Assembly (NCBI GenBank): GCA_038202885.1
Contig: JBBREP010000044.1
Coordinates: 1-28,859 of the forward strand
Direction of reading: 5' to 3'
DNA from: JBBREP01 sp038202885
Lineage (GTDB): Bacteria; Actinomycetota; Acidimicrobiia; IMCC26256; PALSA-610
Length of the DNA stretch: 28,859 nt
Position numbers and translations under genes: made by a program. Positions 7,825-16,785 of the stretch are shown one piece after another; the first letter of the stretch is position 1, and each line of letters opens with the position of its first letter. Below the pieces are notes generated by a model, which saw nothing but the letters and a program-made list of their open reading frames with translations, did no database searches and was not told the origin of the DNA.

Positions 7825-8034
7825 TCATTCTCCTTCGGGTTGGATCTGGGTGAGCGCGACCAGCGGGACGCCGATGTCGCGCAGTTTCTGGAGCAAGCCG
7901 TGCAGTGCGGCCTGGTCGACGATCGGGCCGGCGATGACGGTGGTCCCGTCGTCGGCCCGGGTCAGGCTCAGCCCGTCGAACCAGGTCGCCCAGCGGGCGT
8001 CCAGATGTCCCTTGACTCGGATCTCGTACTGCAC
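7825..8034 (-). CDS. Small conserved protein of unknown function
   Basis: This protein has 69 residues if it starts at the GTG at 8034 (MQYEIRVKGHLDARW). The longer frame to the ATG at 8076 adds 14 residues that do not look conserved. The form YEIRVKGHL, WFDGLSLTRADDGTT, AGPIVDQAALHGLLQKLRDIG, VPLVALTQIQ recalls a small alpha/beta family found widely in Actinobacteria, often beside DUF4386 genes. It has no membrane segment or catalytic motif. No Shine-Dalgarno box precedes 8034, but TACGTT lies six bases upstream and fits the TANNNT -10 element of a leaderless transcript. It is the first gene of a two-gene unit with DUF4386, and a palindrome at 8070-8085 sits upstream. Confidence 0.7.
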   Translation of the reverse strand: MQYEIRVKGHLDARWATWFDGLSLTRADDGTTVIAGPIVDQAALHGLLQKLRDIGVPLVALTQIQPEGE

Positions 8035-8069
8035 GAACGCAACGTACGAACCAATGTGGTGAGCGCACA

Positions 8070-8085
8070 TCGCCACATGTGGTGA
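8070..8085. promoter_or_regulatory. Candidate operator palindrome TCGCCACATGTGGTGA
   Basis: CCACATGTGG is a perfect palindrome, and the extended 16-mer is symmetric except for one position pair. TGTGGTGA recurs at 8055-8062 and 8078-8085, with a close copy CGTGGTGA at 8090-8097. It lies between the LuxR-type regulator gene and the small-protein/DUF4386 unit, ~36 bases upstream of the latter, as an operator would. Confidence 0.4.
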
Positions 8086-8111
8086 TTGACGTGGTGATTG
8101 GGTGCGCGGCG

Positions 8112-10772
8112 CTAGATGCCCAGCTCGTCGGCTCTGCGGACCGCCTCCCGGCGGCTGCTCACACCGAGCTTCGTGTAGATGTTCTTCGTGTGCGTGCGCA
8201 TGGTGTTCAGCGAGACCATGAGCTCGCGTGCGATGTCGGGCCCGCTCAGGTCGCTCCGTAGCAGCCGCAGCACGTCGAACTCGCGGCCGCTGAGGGGGTC
8301 GACGAGACCCTGCTGCGTGCGGGGCGGGGTCGAGACGGCGCCGGTCGTGAGGGCCTCCCGTAGTGCGTGCAGCCGCGGACCGAGGTACTCGAACACCCGG
8401 ACGTAGCCCTCAGGCTCGGCGAGCGTGACCGCGCGCCGGAGCGTGTCGAGCGCTCGGGATGCGTCGCCGCGGGCATCGAAGGCCAGCGCCTGCACCGCGA
8501 GAATCTCGATCACGCTACTGCCGCGGCCGCCCGCCTCGGCCGCAGCCAGCAGCCGGTCGAGCATCGCACTCACCTGCTGGAGCTCGCGTTCGCCGGGCGC
8601 GTCGTTGACGAGGATGATCGCCAACGTGATGTGTTCGAACTCGTTGACGTAGCGCAGTTCGTCGTCGGTCGACAGGTTGCGCTCGCGCACCCACGCGCGC
8701 GCCGCGTTGCGATCGCCCTGGCGCACGTAGGCGCGCGCCCGGCGTGCGCCGATCGGACGCACCGCAGGGGAGAAGTCGGTGTCGTAGACCCGCTCGGCTT
8801 CTTCCAAGAAAGCGAGGCAACCCGCGGTGTCGCCGTCGGCCAGCCGCAGCCCGGCGCGTATTGCCCGCGAGCGGTAGGGATATTGCCGGGTTCCGAACAG
8901 TTCGAGCTCTTGGGCGCGCTGCAGCTGCGCGGCAGCGGCGTCGCGGTCGTCGCGTTCGCGCAGGATCTCGGCGAGGCCGACGTGCATGTCGGCGATGCCG
9001 CGCAACGGACCGCCACCGTGGTCGGCGACCAGCTGCAAGCCCTGCTCGTAGAGGCGCTGCGCGTCACGCAGTCGTCCCTGGGCAACGCGAATGTCGGCCA
9101 TCGCAATCGAACACCCGAGGATGTCGGCGATGTGGCCTGCTCGCCGCATCCGGGCAATGGAGTCGGAGTACTGGGCGAACGCAGTGTCGAGGTTGCCCTC
9201 CGACCAGGCCGCGAGGCCGAGCAGCGCGTGGGCGGCCGCCCGGCCCATCTCGTCGTCGTCCGGCGCGAGCACGAGCACGCGTGTGGCATGGTCGACCGTG
9301 CTGACGATGTCGCCGCCCATCAACGCGAGCGCGGCGCGGTACATCTCGATCGCGCCCGGCAAGGTCGGGAGCTGCGCCTCGTCGACGACGATCATGCCGG
9401 CGGCGTCGCGGGCCGCAGGCGTCAGCGCCAGCCACCGCTCGACGTCGCGCAGGTATTCGTCGACGCGATCCAGCGCGCCGATCGACATCAGCGCACCCAC
9501 GAAGCCGATCGCGAGCACGGGCCGGACGCGCACCGCATCGTCGGGAATGAGCTGCACCCAGGCGTGCATCGTCGCGTCCTGCCGGCTGCGGCGCAGGTCC
9601 GGCAGTGCCAACTCGGCGAAGTCGGCGGCCCGGTCGACGTCCCCGGCCGCCAGTGCGTGCCGGATTGCGCTGGACGGGTCGTCGTGCCCGGCGAACCAAC
9701 CGGCGGCTCGCCGATGCAGCTCCGTCGGGGCTTGTGGGTCTTCGTCGAGGAGCCGCGCGCGCAGTACGTCGGCGAAGAGGTGGTGGTACCGGTACCACTC
9801 GCGTCGATCATCGAGCGGAACCACGAACAGGTTCTCCCGATCCAAGGCAACGAGTGTCGCCTTCCCTGCGGTTTCGCCCGTGACCGCGTCGCACAACGAT
9901 CCCTCGAGTCGGTCGAGCACCGACGTCTGCAGCAGGAACCGCCGCACGGATTCGGGCTGGCGGTGCAACACCTCGCCCACCAGGTAATCGACGATGAAGC
10001 GATCGTCGCCGGAGAAACCCGCAATGAAGTCCGCAACGTCTTCGCGCCCCCGCATCGACAGCGCCGCGAGCTGCAGCGCGGCGATCCAGCCCTCGGTGCG
10101 CGCGTCCAGCGTCGCGATGTCGTTCGGAGTCAGCTCGAGGCCCATCGTTCCGTTCAGGTACTCCGCAGCCTCGTCGGCGGTAAAGCGCAGATCGGCGGCT
10201 CGGATCTCCACCAGTTCGCCGCGCACGCGAAGCCGCGCGAGCGGCACCCGCGGATCGGCCCGGCTCGTCACCACGAGACGCACGCCCGGGGGCAGATGGT
10301 CGAGGAGATAGTTGACCTCGTCCAGGATCTCGGGGTTCTCGATGACATGGAAGTCGTCGAGGACAAGGACAACATCGCGTTCGACGCCGTGCAGCTCGTT
10401 GACGAGGGTCGCCAGCACGGGATCCGGTGGCGTGTTCGGCGAATCCAAGAGGGCGCGTGCGTTCGTGCCGAGGCCGGGGACGGCCAACTCGAGCGCCGCG
10501 AGAACGTACGACCAGAACAAGCCAGGATCGTTGTCTCGCTCGTCAAGTGAGAGCCACGCCACCGCGGCGCCGGCGGCGGCGACCGTACCCAGCCATGCCG
10601 AGACGAGCGTCGTCTTGCCGAAACCGGCGGGCGCCGAAACGAGGATCAACTTCGCGTCAGCCGCGCCAGCCAAGCGCGCCTGCAAGCGCGGGCGCGCGAC
10701 GAGGTTGCGCCGCGGCGACGGAAGGTGGAATTTCGTCTGAATCAGCGGACTCGCCCGATGATCGTCGCTCAC
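8112..10772 (-). CDS. LuxR/MalT-type (LAL) ATP-dependent transcriptional activator
   Basis: This is an 886-residue protein from a GTG start. It begins SPLIQTKFHLPSPRRNLV, typical of the MalT/LAL group. The STAND-type ATPase has Walker A APAGFGKT at 47-54 and Walker B VVLVLDDFHVI around 134-144, then a winged-helix and sensor region. A long tetratricopeptide-like helical solenoid (~350-800) precedes the C-terminal LuxR HTH domain (~826-886: LSGREFDVLRLL, GPDIARELMVSLNTMRTHTKNIYTKLGVSSR). Length is standard for the family. Such proteins are kept inactive until an inducer binds the TPR part, after which ATP-driven oligomerisation activates transcription. It lies in the same direction as, and directly before, the small-protein/DUF4386 genes, which are plausible targets. 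The inducer is unknown. Confidence 0.93.
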   Translation of the reverse strand: MSDDHRASPLIQTKFHLPSPRRNLVARPRLQARLAGAADAKLILVSAPAGFGKTTLVSAWLGTVAAAGAAVAWLSLDERDNDPGLFWSYVLAALELAVPGLGTNARALLDSPNTPPDPVLATLVNELHGVERDVVLVLDDFHVIENPEILDEVNYLLDHLPPGVRLVVTSRADPRVPLARLRVRGELVEIRAADLRFTADEAAEYLNGTMGLELTPNDIATLDARTEGWIAALQLAALSMRGREDVADFIAGFSGDDRFIVDYLVGEVLHRQPESVRRFLLQTSVLDRLEGSLCDAVTGETAGKATLVALDRENLFVVPLDDRREWYRYHHLFADVLRARLLDEDPQAPTELHRRAAGWFAGHDDPSSAIRHALAAGDVDRAADFAELALPDLRRSRQDATMHAWVQLIPDDAVRVRPVLAIGFVGALMSIGALDRVDEYLRDVERWLALTPAARDAAGMIVVDEAQLPTLPGAIEMYRAALALMGGDIVSTVDHATRVLVLAPDDDEMGRAAAHALLGLAAWSEGNLDTAFAQYSDSIARMRRAGHIADILGCSIAMADIRVAQGRLRDAQRLYEQGLQLVADHGGGPLRGIADMHVGLAEILRERDDRDAAAAQLQRAQELELFGTRQYPYRSRAIRAGLRLADGDTAGCLAFLEEAERVYDTDFSPAVRPIGARRARAYVRQGDRNAARAWVRERNLSTDDELRYVNEFEHITLAIILVNDAPGERELQQVSAMLDRLLAAAEAGGRGSSVIEILAVQALAFDARGDASRALDTLRRAVTLAEPEGYVRVFEYLGPRLHALREALTTGAVSTPPRTQQGLVDPLSGREFDVLRLLRSDLSGPDIARELMVSLNTMRTHTKNIYTKLGVSSRREAVRRADELGI

Positions 10773-10823
10773 GCCGGGTGTGTAGCACAGTCGGATATGG
10801 CCAACGACCGCCCGCCGGTTGGG

Positions 10824-11405
10824 TCACTGGCCGATGCGACCGTCGATCCGCTCGCGCAACAGGTCGGCATGACCGAGGTGGCGGGCATACTCCTCGATCA
10901 TTCCGACGAGCACTTCGCGCAGCGATATGGCCCCGCCACCGCTGCCGTGTTGGTTCAAGGGATCGTTGGCGGTGATGTCGAGGCTGGACGCCTCGGCCAC
11001 GAATCGCTCGGCGAAGTCCACCTCTGTACGCCATGCGTCCCATGCTTTTGCAACCACGTTGGGGTCGGGAACAGCACCATCGAAGTCCCCGTCACGGTCA
11101 GTCTCAGAGCAGTACAACCGAGTCACGTTCTGGCCTGCCATCAGCACCCGGAACGCCGCACGCTCCATCTCGGCCAGGTGTCGTAGCAGCCCCAGGAGCG
11201 ACATCGTCGACGGCTCGACGGAACGCCGCGCCAGCGCCTCGGCATCAAGGCCGGAGCATTTCATCTCCAACGTGAGGCGTTGACAGCGCAGGGCTTCGAC
11301 CAGCGTGGTGCGCTCGTCGCCCAACGTTGGTCCGTGTTCCCGAGGGTCGTCGTCGGACGGCGTGCCGTCCGCGGTGAACATGTCGGCTCGTCGGGTGGTG
11401 GCCAT
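10824..11405 (-). CDS. DUF664/DinB-like four-helix protein
   Basis: This protein has about 193 residues from the ATG at 11405 (MATTRRADMFTADGTP); an in-frame ATG at 11417 and a later one at 11381 are alternatives. The core (DERTTLVEALRCQRLTLEMKC, EALARRSVEPSTMSLLGLLRHLAEME, LREVLVGMIEEYARHLGHADLLRERIDGRIGQ) is the DUF664 (mycothiol-dependent DinB superfamily) pattern. His-containing helices HLAEME and EEYARHLGHAD supply the usual three-histidine metal site. Members are metal-dependent thiol transferases or detoxification enzymes using mycothiol or bacillithiol, but most are uncharacterised. It is divergent from the methyltransferase gene and 51 bases upstream of the LuxR-type regulator in the same direction. 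Confidence 0.85.
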   Translation of the reverse strand: MATTRRADMFTADGTPSDDDPREHGPTLGDERTTLVEALRCQRLTLEMKCSGLDAEALARRSVEPSTMSLLGLLRHLAEMERAAFRVLMAGQNVTRLYCSETDRDGDFDGAVPDPNVVAKAWDAWRTEVDFAERFVAEASSLDITANDPLNQHGSGGGAISLREVLVGMIEEYARHLGHADLLRERIDGRIGQ

Positions 11406-11496
11406 GCCCGCAATCATTGCCGCGCGGCATGCCAGTATGCACGCGCGCCAAGGAGTGTTGTCGTGTTGGGTGGACGTATCGAGAGCGGGAGGGCCG

Positions 11497-12339
11497 ATGC
11501 CGAGCGCCGATGAGATCCGAGACGGTCAGCGAGAGCGGTGGGCCGGGCTTTCTGCTGGTTGGGAGAAGTGGGACTCGGTCATCATGGATCAGCTGGGCCC
11601 GGTCGGCGCAGCGATGATCGAGCGTCTCGGTATCGCCGAAGACCATCAGCATCTCGACATTGCATCGGGCACGGGCGAGCCCGGTCTGAGCATCGCGAGA
11701 CTGTTGCCGAAGGGGCGCGTCGTGCTGACCGACCTCGTTGCCGAGATGCTCGACATCGCCGAGCGGCGGGCCAAGGCGCAAGGAGTCACCAATATCGAGA
11801 CGCGTGTATGCAGTGCAGATGATCTGCCGTTCAACGACGCGACGTTCGACAGCGTCTCTGTGCGTTTCGGTTACATGTTCTTGCCCGACATGGCCAAGGC
11901 GACGGCCGAGTTCGCGCGCGTGCTCAAGCCGGGCGGACGTGTGTGTTCGTCGGTGTGGGTCAAGCCCGAGGCAAACGCGTGGACGACGATCGCCATGCAG
12001 GCAATCGCGACTGAGGTAGCGGTGGCGCCACCCGACCCCGACGGGCCGAATATGTTCCGGTGTGCGGCGCCTGGATATGTGAGTGCCCTGTACGAGGGCG
12101 CGGGGTTGCGCGACATTGCGGAGTGGGACGTCGACGTCGCGCTCGTGACGCGATCGACCGCGGAGTATTGGGAGATGATCAGCGACCATGTCTCGCTCGC
12201 AGTTACGGCGCTTCAGCAGGTCGACGAACCGGCGCGCGAGCGGATTCGGGCCCACGCCATTGCGAACGTGAGCGCGTTCGAACAAGACGGCGAGGTCCGG
12301 GTTCCTGGCGTGGCGCGGTGCATCGTCGGAACGAAATAG
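11497..12339 (+). CDS. SAM-dependent class I methyltransferase (UbiE/Methyltransf_11-like)
   Basis: This is a 280-residue protein from the ATG at 11497, which is preceded by GGGAGGG at a good distance; the frame is open further upstream but without domain character. Motif I LDIASGTGEPGLSIA (glycine-rich SAM loop), acidic motif II around VVLTDLVAEMLDIA, CSADDLPFNDATFDSVSVRFGYMFL (motif III/IV region) and FARVLKPGGRVCSSVWV (motif V/VI) are all in order. The substrate is not evident. The C-terminal part (YVSALYEGAGLRDIAEWDVDV) is that of small-molecule methyltransferases such as UbiE/COQ5-like or sarcosine/menaquinone types. It is divergent from the DUF664 gene, with which it shares a short (~90-base) promoter region. 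No operon partner is visible. Confidence 0.85.
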   Translation: MPSADEIRDGQRERWAGLSAGWEKWDSVIMDQLGPVGAAMIERLGIAEDHQHLDIASGTGEPGLSIARLLPKGRVVLTDLVAEMLDIAERRAKAQGVTNIETRVCSADDLPFNDATFDSVSVRFGYMFLPDMAKATAEFARVLKPGGRVCSSVWVKPEANAWTTIAMQAIATEVAVAPPDPDGPNMFRCAAPGYVSALYEGAGLRDIAEWDVDVALVTRSTAEYWEMISDHVSLAVTALQQVDEPARERIRAHAIANVSAFEQDGEVRVPGVARCIVGTK

Positions 12340-12370
12340 AGCGTCGAGCGCACGGGCGTGCACCGCGCAC

Positions 12371-12490
12371 TGCGAAGCCAAGGAGAAGGTTGGCGACGTC
12401 AAGGCCAAGGTCGACGAGGCTGCGGACACTTTGGCCAAGAAGGCCGGGACGGTGATCGACAAGGTGAAGCACGCGTTGCACCGCGATTAG
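12371..12490 (+). pseudogene. C-terminal remnant of a CsbD/LEA-like Lys/Ala-rich small protein
   Basis: In the frame starting at 12371, after the methyltransferase stop, codons read CEAKEKVGDVKAKVDEAAD and then TLAKKAGTVIDKVKHALHRD before TAG at 12488. This amphipathic, Lys/Ala/Asp-rich helical pattern is that of CsbD- or YtxH-like stress proteins. No in-frame ATG or GTG precedes it in the ~30 codons upstream, so the 5' end appears to be lost. A complete-looking CsbD N-terminus occurs at the far end of the window (28739). Whether the two derive from one family copy cannot be decided here. Confidence 0.4.
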
Positions 12491-12540
12491 CTGACTCGCG
12501 GAGCCTCGTCGTCCTATCGCGAACCCAACGCAACCTGGCG

Positions 12541-14466
12541 ATGACGCTACGGTCGCTCGGCGTGACTGATGCCGCGGATACTTCCAAGCCCGCCAGCCCG
12601 GTGACTGCGGCGGTCAACGCCGCGGCAGCAGCTCGGTTCGATTTCGCCGACAGGGCTGACTTCGAGCGGGTGCATCGGGGGCTGTTGGCCCAACTTGATC
12701 CGCCGGTGATCCGCGGCGCGGCAGGCAACATCTTGTGGGATGTGAGTCGCTTCGATTTCGTTCAGGGGGATGCACCGTCGTCGGTGCATCCAAGCTTGTG
12801 GCGTCAGGCCCAGCTGAACAACGTGCACGGCTTGTTCGAGGTGGTCCCGGGGATCTATCAGGTACGCGGTTACGACATCTCGAACGTCTCGTTCGTTCGT
12901 GGCGACCAGGGGTGGATCGTGATTGATCCCCTGACCGTTGCGGAGACTGCGAGAGCCGCGCGCGAGTTGATCGACGCGCAGTTCGGCCCGCTGCCGGTCG
13001 TGGCGGTGATCTACACGCACAGTCACGCCGATCATTACGGTGGTATCCGCGGCATCGTCACCGATGAGGAACTCGCGTCAGGCGCCGTGCGGATCATCGC
13101 ACCCGATGGCTTTCTCGAGGCGGCGATCAGCGAGAACGTGACCGCTGGCCCGGCGATGACTCGGCGTGCGACGTTCATGTACGGCATCCTCCTGCCTGCC
13201 GGTCCTCTCGGTCATGTCGACGCGGGTCTCGGCAAGACGATCCCAGTCGGGGAGCGCGGCCTCATCGCACCGACGGAGGCGATCACCGAAACCGGTGCCA
13301 ACCTCGAGATCGATGGGGTGCCGATCGAGTTCCAACTGACCCCGGGAACTGAAGCTCCGGCGGAGATGAACTTCTATTTCCCGACGTATCGGGCGGTGTG
13401 CATGGCTGAGAACTGCACCGCGACGCTGCACAATGTGTACACACCGCGCGGCGCTGAGATCCGTGACTCGCTGGGATGGAGTAAGTACATCGACGACGCT
13501 ATCGACCGGTTCGGCGATCGCAGCGACGTCGCGTTCGCAAGCCATCATTGGCCGCGGTGGGGCCATGGCGACATCGGCGCGTTCCTCGGCGGTCAGCGTG
13601 ATCTGTACCGGTACTTGCACGACGAGACCATGCGGCTCGCGAACCACGGCCACACGTCGGTTGAAATCGCCGAGATGATCACGCTGCCCCCGACCATTTC
13701 TGACGAGTGGTTCAACCGCGACTACTACGGCACGGTCAACCACAATGTGAAGGCCGTCTATCAGCGCTACCTCGGCTGGTTCGACGCGAACCCCGCCCAT
13801 CTCCACGAACTCCCCCCGGTCGAGACCGCGGTCCGTTTCGTCGAGTACATGGGCGGCGCCGACACGGTGCTCGCCCGAGCGCACGCCGACTTCGCTCGCG
13901 GCGAGTACCGGTGGGTCGCCCAGGTCGTCAACCACGTCGTGTTCGCCGACCCGACGAATCAGGCCGCTCGCCAGCTACAGGCCGACGCGCTCGAACAACT
14001 CGGCTATCAAGCCGAGTCCGGACCGTGGCGCTCCTTCTACCTGACTGGCGCCCAGGAACTGCGCAACGGCACACCGTCGCTGCCCGGAATGCGGGGGGCA
14101 GTGAGTATCGACGTCATGCAAGCCATGACCCCGACGATGGTGCTCGACAACTGCGCAGTGAAGCTCAACGGTCCCCGCGCGACCGATCACGAACTCGTCT
14201 TCGACATCGAGTTCATCGACCGCGGCGAGACCTACCGGGCGATCGTGGCCAACGGCACCCTGCGCCACGGCCTGGCAGGCGAACCGGCCGCGACAACGGT
14301 CCACACCACGATCGAGACCTTCATCAACCTGACCAGCGAACTCACCACCATCACCGACGCCCAGAACACGAAGACGCTGCGCGTCACCGGGCCCATCGAC
14401 CCGTTCGCGACGTTCGTGTCGCTGCTCGATCAGTTCGACATGTTCTTCGCCATCATCGAACCGTGA
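12541..14466 (+). CDS. SdsA1-type metallo-beta-lactamase-fold alkyl sulfatase
   Basis: This protein has 641 residues from the ATG at 12541; the GTG at 12562 is an alternative and neither has a clear ribosome-binding site. It contains an N-terminal segment with KPASPVTAAVNAA and RGAAGNILWDVSRFDF. The MBL domain has the zinc motif His160-Ser-His162-Ala-Asp164-His165 (THSHADHYGG), Glu271 (PGTEAPAEMN), Glu290 (CMAENCTATLHN) and His335 (FASHHWPRWG). Spacing matches that of Pseudomonas SdsA1 (169/171/173/174, 280, 299, 344). An alpha-helical dimerisation region (~400-510) and a C-terminal SCP2-like domain (~515-641) complete the family layout. It should hydrolyse primary alkyl sulfates such as SDS to alcohol plus sulfate. 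No signal peptide is evident, unlike secreted SdsA1, so it is probably cytoplasmic. Confidence 0.93.
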   Translation: MTLRSLGVTDAADTSKPASPVTAAVNAAAAARFDFADRADFERVHRGLLAQLDPPVIRGAAGNILWDVSRFDFVQGDAPSSVHPSLWRQAQLNNVHGLFEVVPGIYQVRGYDISNVSFVRGDQGWIVIDPLTVAETARAARELIDAQFGPLPVVAVIYTHSHADHYGGIRGIVTDEELASGAVRIIAPDGFLEAAISENVTAGPAMTRRATFMYGILLPAGPLGHVDAGLGKTIPVGERGLIAPTEAITETGANLEIDGVPIEFQLTPGTEAPAEMNFYFPTYRAVCMAENCTATLHNVYTPRGAEIRDSLGWSKYIDDAIDRFGDRSDVAFASHHWPRWGHGDIGAFLGGQRDLYRYLHDETMRLANHGHTSVEIAEMITLPPTISDEWFNRDYYGTVNHNVKAVYQRYLGWFDANPAHLHELPPVETAVRFVEYMGGADTVLARAHADFARGEYRWVAQVVNHVVFADPTNQAARQLQADALEQLGYQAESGPWRSFYLTGAQELRNGTPSLPGMRGAVSIDVMQAMTPTMVLDNCAVKLNGPRATDHELVFDIEFIDRGETYRAIVANGTLRHGLAGEPAATTVHTTIETFINLTSELTTITDAQNTKTLRVTGPIDPFATFVSLLDQFDMFFAIIEP

Positions 14467-14736
14467 CACAACGGGATCAGCCCGATACGGAGTTGACCCG
14501 CGATCTTGGATACGGGTGATTGTGCGTCAGGCTGCTCGGCGCGCAGCGTAAGCCTCGGCTGGTCCCGAGCTCCGGCGAGACGTCGGCGTAGCGGCTCTCT
14601 CCGAGCGGTTCTTCAGTGATGAGGTCGCCGGGCCTTGCGCCAGCTCACCGACCGTCCACTCCCGTGCCACGTCGTCACCATACGAGGTCACGTCGCGTGA
14701 GGTGCAAGGGGATGCTCTGAGCACGGTTCGCGCCGT

Positions 14737-16785
14737 ATGCGGCGAGCATGGCCGGCTCGACCCGGCAAACCTCGCGAGATGCCCCTACTGCTCGACGCTC
14801 GAAGTGACGACCTATATATGGAGATGCGACGACGGCTGGCCAACCGAGACGCGCTTCGCCGCGCCTCGCCGCCGGGGAATCCCGTTGCCCAGGCGCGTCA
14901 GCGGAACTGGAGGCCGCGGATCGGCTTGATGCTCGCCGTCGTGGTGCTTGTCCCCACAGCGGGAATGGCGGTGCTCGCGGTATCGGCGGCGGCACCCCGG
15001 TGGTCCGACCGATCGGCTTCGGCCGGAGTGAGTCGCGCGGCCCTGGCAATGCAGCGCCTGATCGCCTTCCGCGGCGATGTGACTACCGAGAACGTCTATT
15101 CGGCCGCCCTCGCGTCCGCCGCCGATTACAAACTGAGCCCTGCCCAACTCTCGGCACTGTATGGCGTCGACTTCGCGGGTCTGCTGAGCGACGCGCGGCG
15201 CATTGTGGATGCCGACACGATCTGGTCCTCGTTTCCCGAGCTCGCGGCCCACCGCCAGCTCCTGACGCGCGTCCGCCTCGACATCGACGCGAGACGTGCC
15301 AGTTTCGCGTCGGTCGAAAAGGTCTTCAGCCCGTTCGCCGCGGCAATCGACGACCTGTGGAAACACCGAGTCGCAGCCGCGCGGACCCTCATCGACGATT
15401 CCGGGACGCACGGGTCCGCGCACCTCCGGGCAAGCATCGATCTCGCCGAGTCGACCTTTGCGGTGTTCCGAGCTGCGCAGGATCGAACCAGGTACGCCAA
15501 CAACCTGCTGCTCGGTCGGAACACGGCTGCCAACGTCGAGGCGCTGATCGAAGCGGACGCCCGCTTTGCCGACGCGGAGGCGCAGGGGAGCGGCCGGCTC
15601 GGACCGAAAGCATCCGTTGCATGGCAAGCGTTCGTGCGCGATCCCGCTGCCCGCCGCTTTGAAGCGGTGATCGATCAGACGGTCAAGGTCGGGCTCACCG
15701 GCGCCCGTTCACCGTTCGCGTCCGATCCAACGAAATACGGGGCCGCGTTGACCGACGGCGGACGGTGGATCATCGATCTGGCCGACGTCAACGGTGCAGC
15801 CGCGAGCGACCTGGGCCTCGTCGCCCGTGAACGCGAGGCGTCGGCCACACGCGCATTCGTCGTGGGGCTCCTCGCGGCCGTGATGCTCGCCGCGGTGGCT
15901 GGTGTGATGGCGGAATTGACGGCGCGGTCGGTCAAGCGCCCCGCCATCCGGCTCGCGACGTCGGCCCGTCGGATCAGCCAAGGTGAGTTCTCCCTACCAC
16001 CGCTGCGGCCACAAGGGCCGCGCGAGCTTGCCGAGACCGCGCGGGCGCTCAACGATCTGACGGCAACGTTGTCGGCGCTCGAGGGGTATGCCGTGAGGCT
16101 GGCCGCAGATCCGCGCGCCGCGATCCTGGATCAGCCTCTCCCCGGTCGAACCGGCCAGGCACTGCAGGTCGCGATGGACCGGCTGCGAGAAACGATCCAC
16201 GAACGAGAGCGGCATCGCGTCGAGCTGCAAGAAGTGGCAACGCACGACGGGCTCACGGGCCTGCTCAACCGCACGGCGGCGCTCGACGCGCTCGAGCGCG
16301 ACCTGTCGCGATCGAAGCGAGCAGGCACTCCGATGATGGCGTTGTTCCTCGATATCGACACGTTCAAGAGCATCAACGACGAGTACGGACACGAGACCGG
16401 CGACGACGCGCTCCGGTTCGTCGCCGATGCGCTGCGGACGACGACACGGACGTCCGACATCGTCGCCCGGCTCGGCGGCGACGAGTTCCTCGTCTCGGGC
16501 TCCGCGGTCGACGGGCCCGCCGAGTTCGAAGCCTTCGCTTGGCGGATCCACGAGGCGATCGCATCAGGACGGCTGTACCCAGGCGGTCCCGACGTGAGGG
16601 TGACGTGCAGCATCGGAATCGCGGTGGCCGAACTGGCCGACACCGCCGATTCGCTGATCCACAAGGCCGACCAGGCGCTGTATGCCGCCAAGCAGCGCGG
16701 ACGCGATCAAGTCGTGTCGTACAGCCGTCGCCTCGCTCGACCAGCGAGCCTCATCGCAGCCCCATCCGACGGGGCGCGAACCTGA
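14737..16785 (+). CDS. Membrane diguanylate cyclase with NIT-like sensor and HAMP
   Basis: This protein has up to 682 residues from the ATG at 14737; ATGs at 14779 and 14818 are alternatives that keep the first membrane segment. It has a membrane helix at ~61-84, a ~285-residue helical extracytoplasmic region resembling nitrate/nitrite-sensing (NIT-like) domains (SRAALAMQRLIAFRGDVTTE, FAAAIDDLWKHRVAAARTLI), and a second helix at ~373-393. HAMP plus coiled coil (~394-500) and a GGDEF domain (~505-670) follow. The active site is Gly580-Phe584 (GGDEF), with an intact inhibitory I-site Arg571-Thr-Ser-Asp574 five residues upstream. It should make c-di-GMP from GTP with product inhibition. No EAL/HD-GYP partner or c-di-GMP effector is visible in the window. 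The gene seems monocistronic. Confidence 0.9.
   Translation: MRRAWPARPGKPREMPLLLDARSDDLYMEMRRRLANRDALRRASPPGNPVAQARQRNWRPRIGLMLAVVVLVPTAGMAVLAVSAAAPRWSDRSASAGVSRAALAMQRLIAFRGDVTTENVYSAALASAADYKLSPAQLSALYGVDFAGLLSDARRIVDADTIWSSFPELAAHRQLLTRVRLDIDARRASFASVEKVFSPFAAAIDDLWKHRVAAARTLIDDSGTHGSAHLRASIDLAESTFAVFRAAQDRTRYANNLLLGRNTAANVEALIEADARFADAEAQGSGRLGPKASVAWQAFVRDPAARRFEAVIDQTVKVGLTGARSPFASDPTKYGAALTDGGRWIIDLADVNGAAASDLGLVAREREASATRAFVVGLLAAVMLAAVAGVMAELTARSVKRPAIRLATSARRISQGEFSLPPLRPQGPRELAETARALNDLTATLSALEGYAVRLAADPRAAILDQPLPGRTGQALQVAMDRLRETIHERERHRVELQEVATHDGLTGLLNRTAALDALERDLSRSKRAGTPMMALFLDIDTFKSINDEYGHETGDDALRFVADALRTTTRTSDIVARLGGDEFLVSGSAVDGPAEFEAFAWRIHEAIASGRLYPGGPDVRVTCSIGIAVAELADTADSLIHKADQALYAAKQRGRDQVVSYSRRLARPASLIAAPSDGART

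Noticed and set aside
8367..10550. Very long (727-codon) open frame antisense to the LuxR/MalT-type regulator
   Set aside because: It has His/Arg/Gln-rich composition, no domain, and exact overlap with a conserved gene. It is a high-GC codon-bias shadow. The long antisense frame across the kinase gene (3985-5220) is rejected for the same reason.
14527..14724. 65-codon minus-strand frame containing REWTVGELAQ, reminiscent of a MerR N-terminus
   Set aside because: The match is under ten residues and the expected HTH continuation is missing in all frames. The 270-bp gap is better left without a gene.
14702..14929. Frame with CGEH...CPYC that looks like a zinc ribbon overlapping the diguanylate cyclase start
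   Set aside because: No other family features follow; after ~35 residues it is an Arg-rich out-of-frame reading of the cyclase gene. The cyclase frame itself is convincing through this region.
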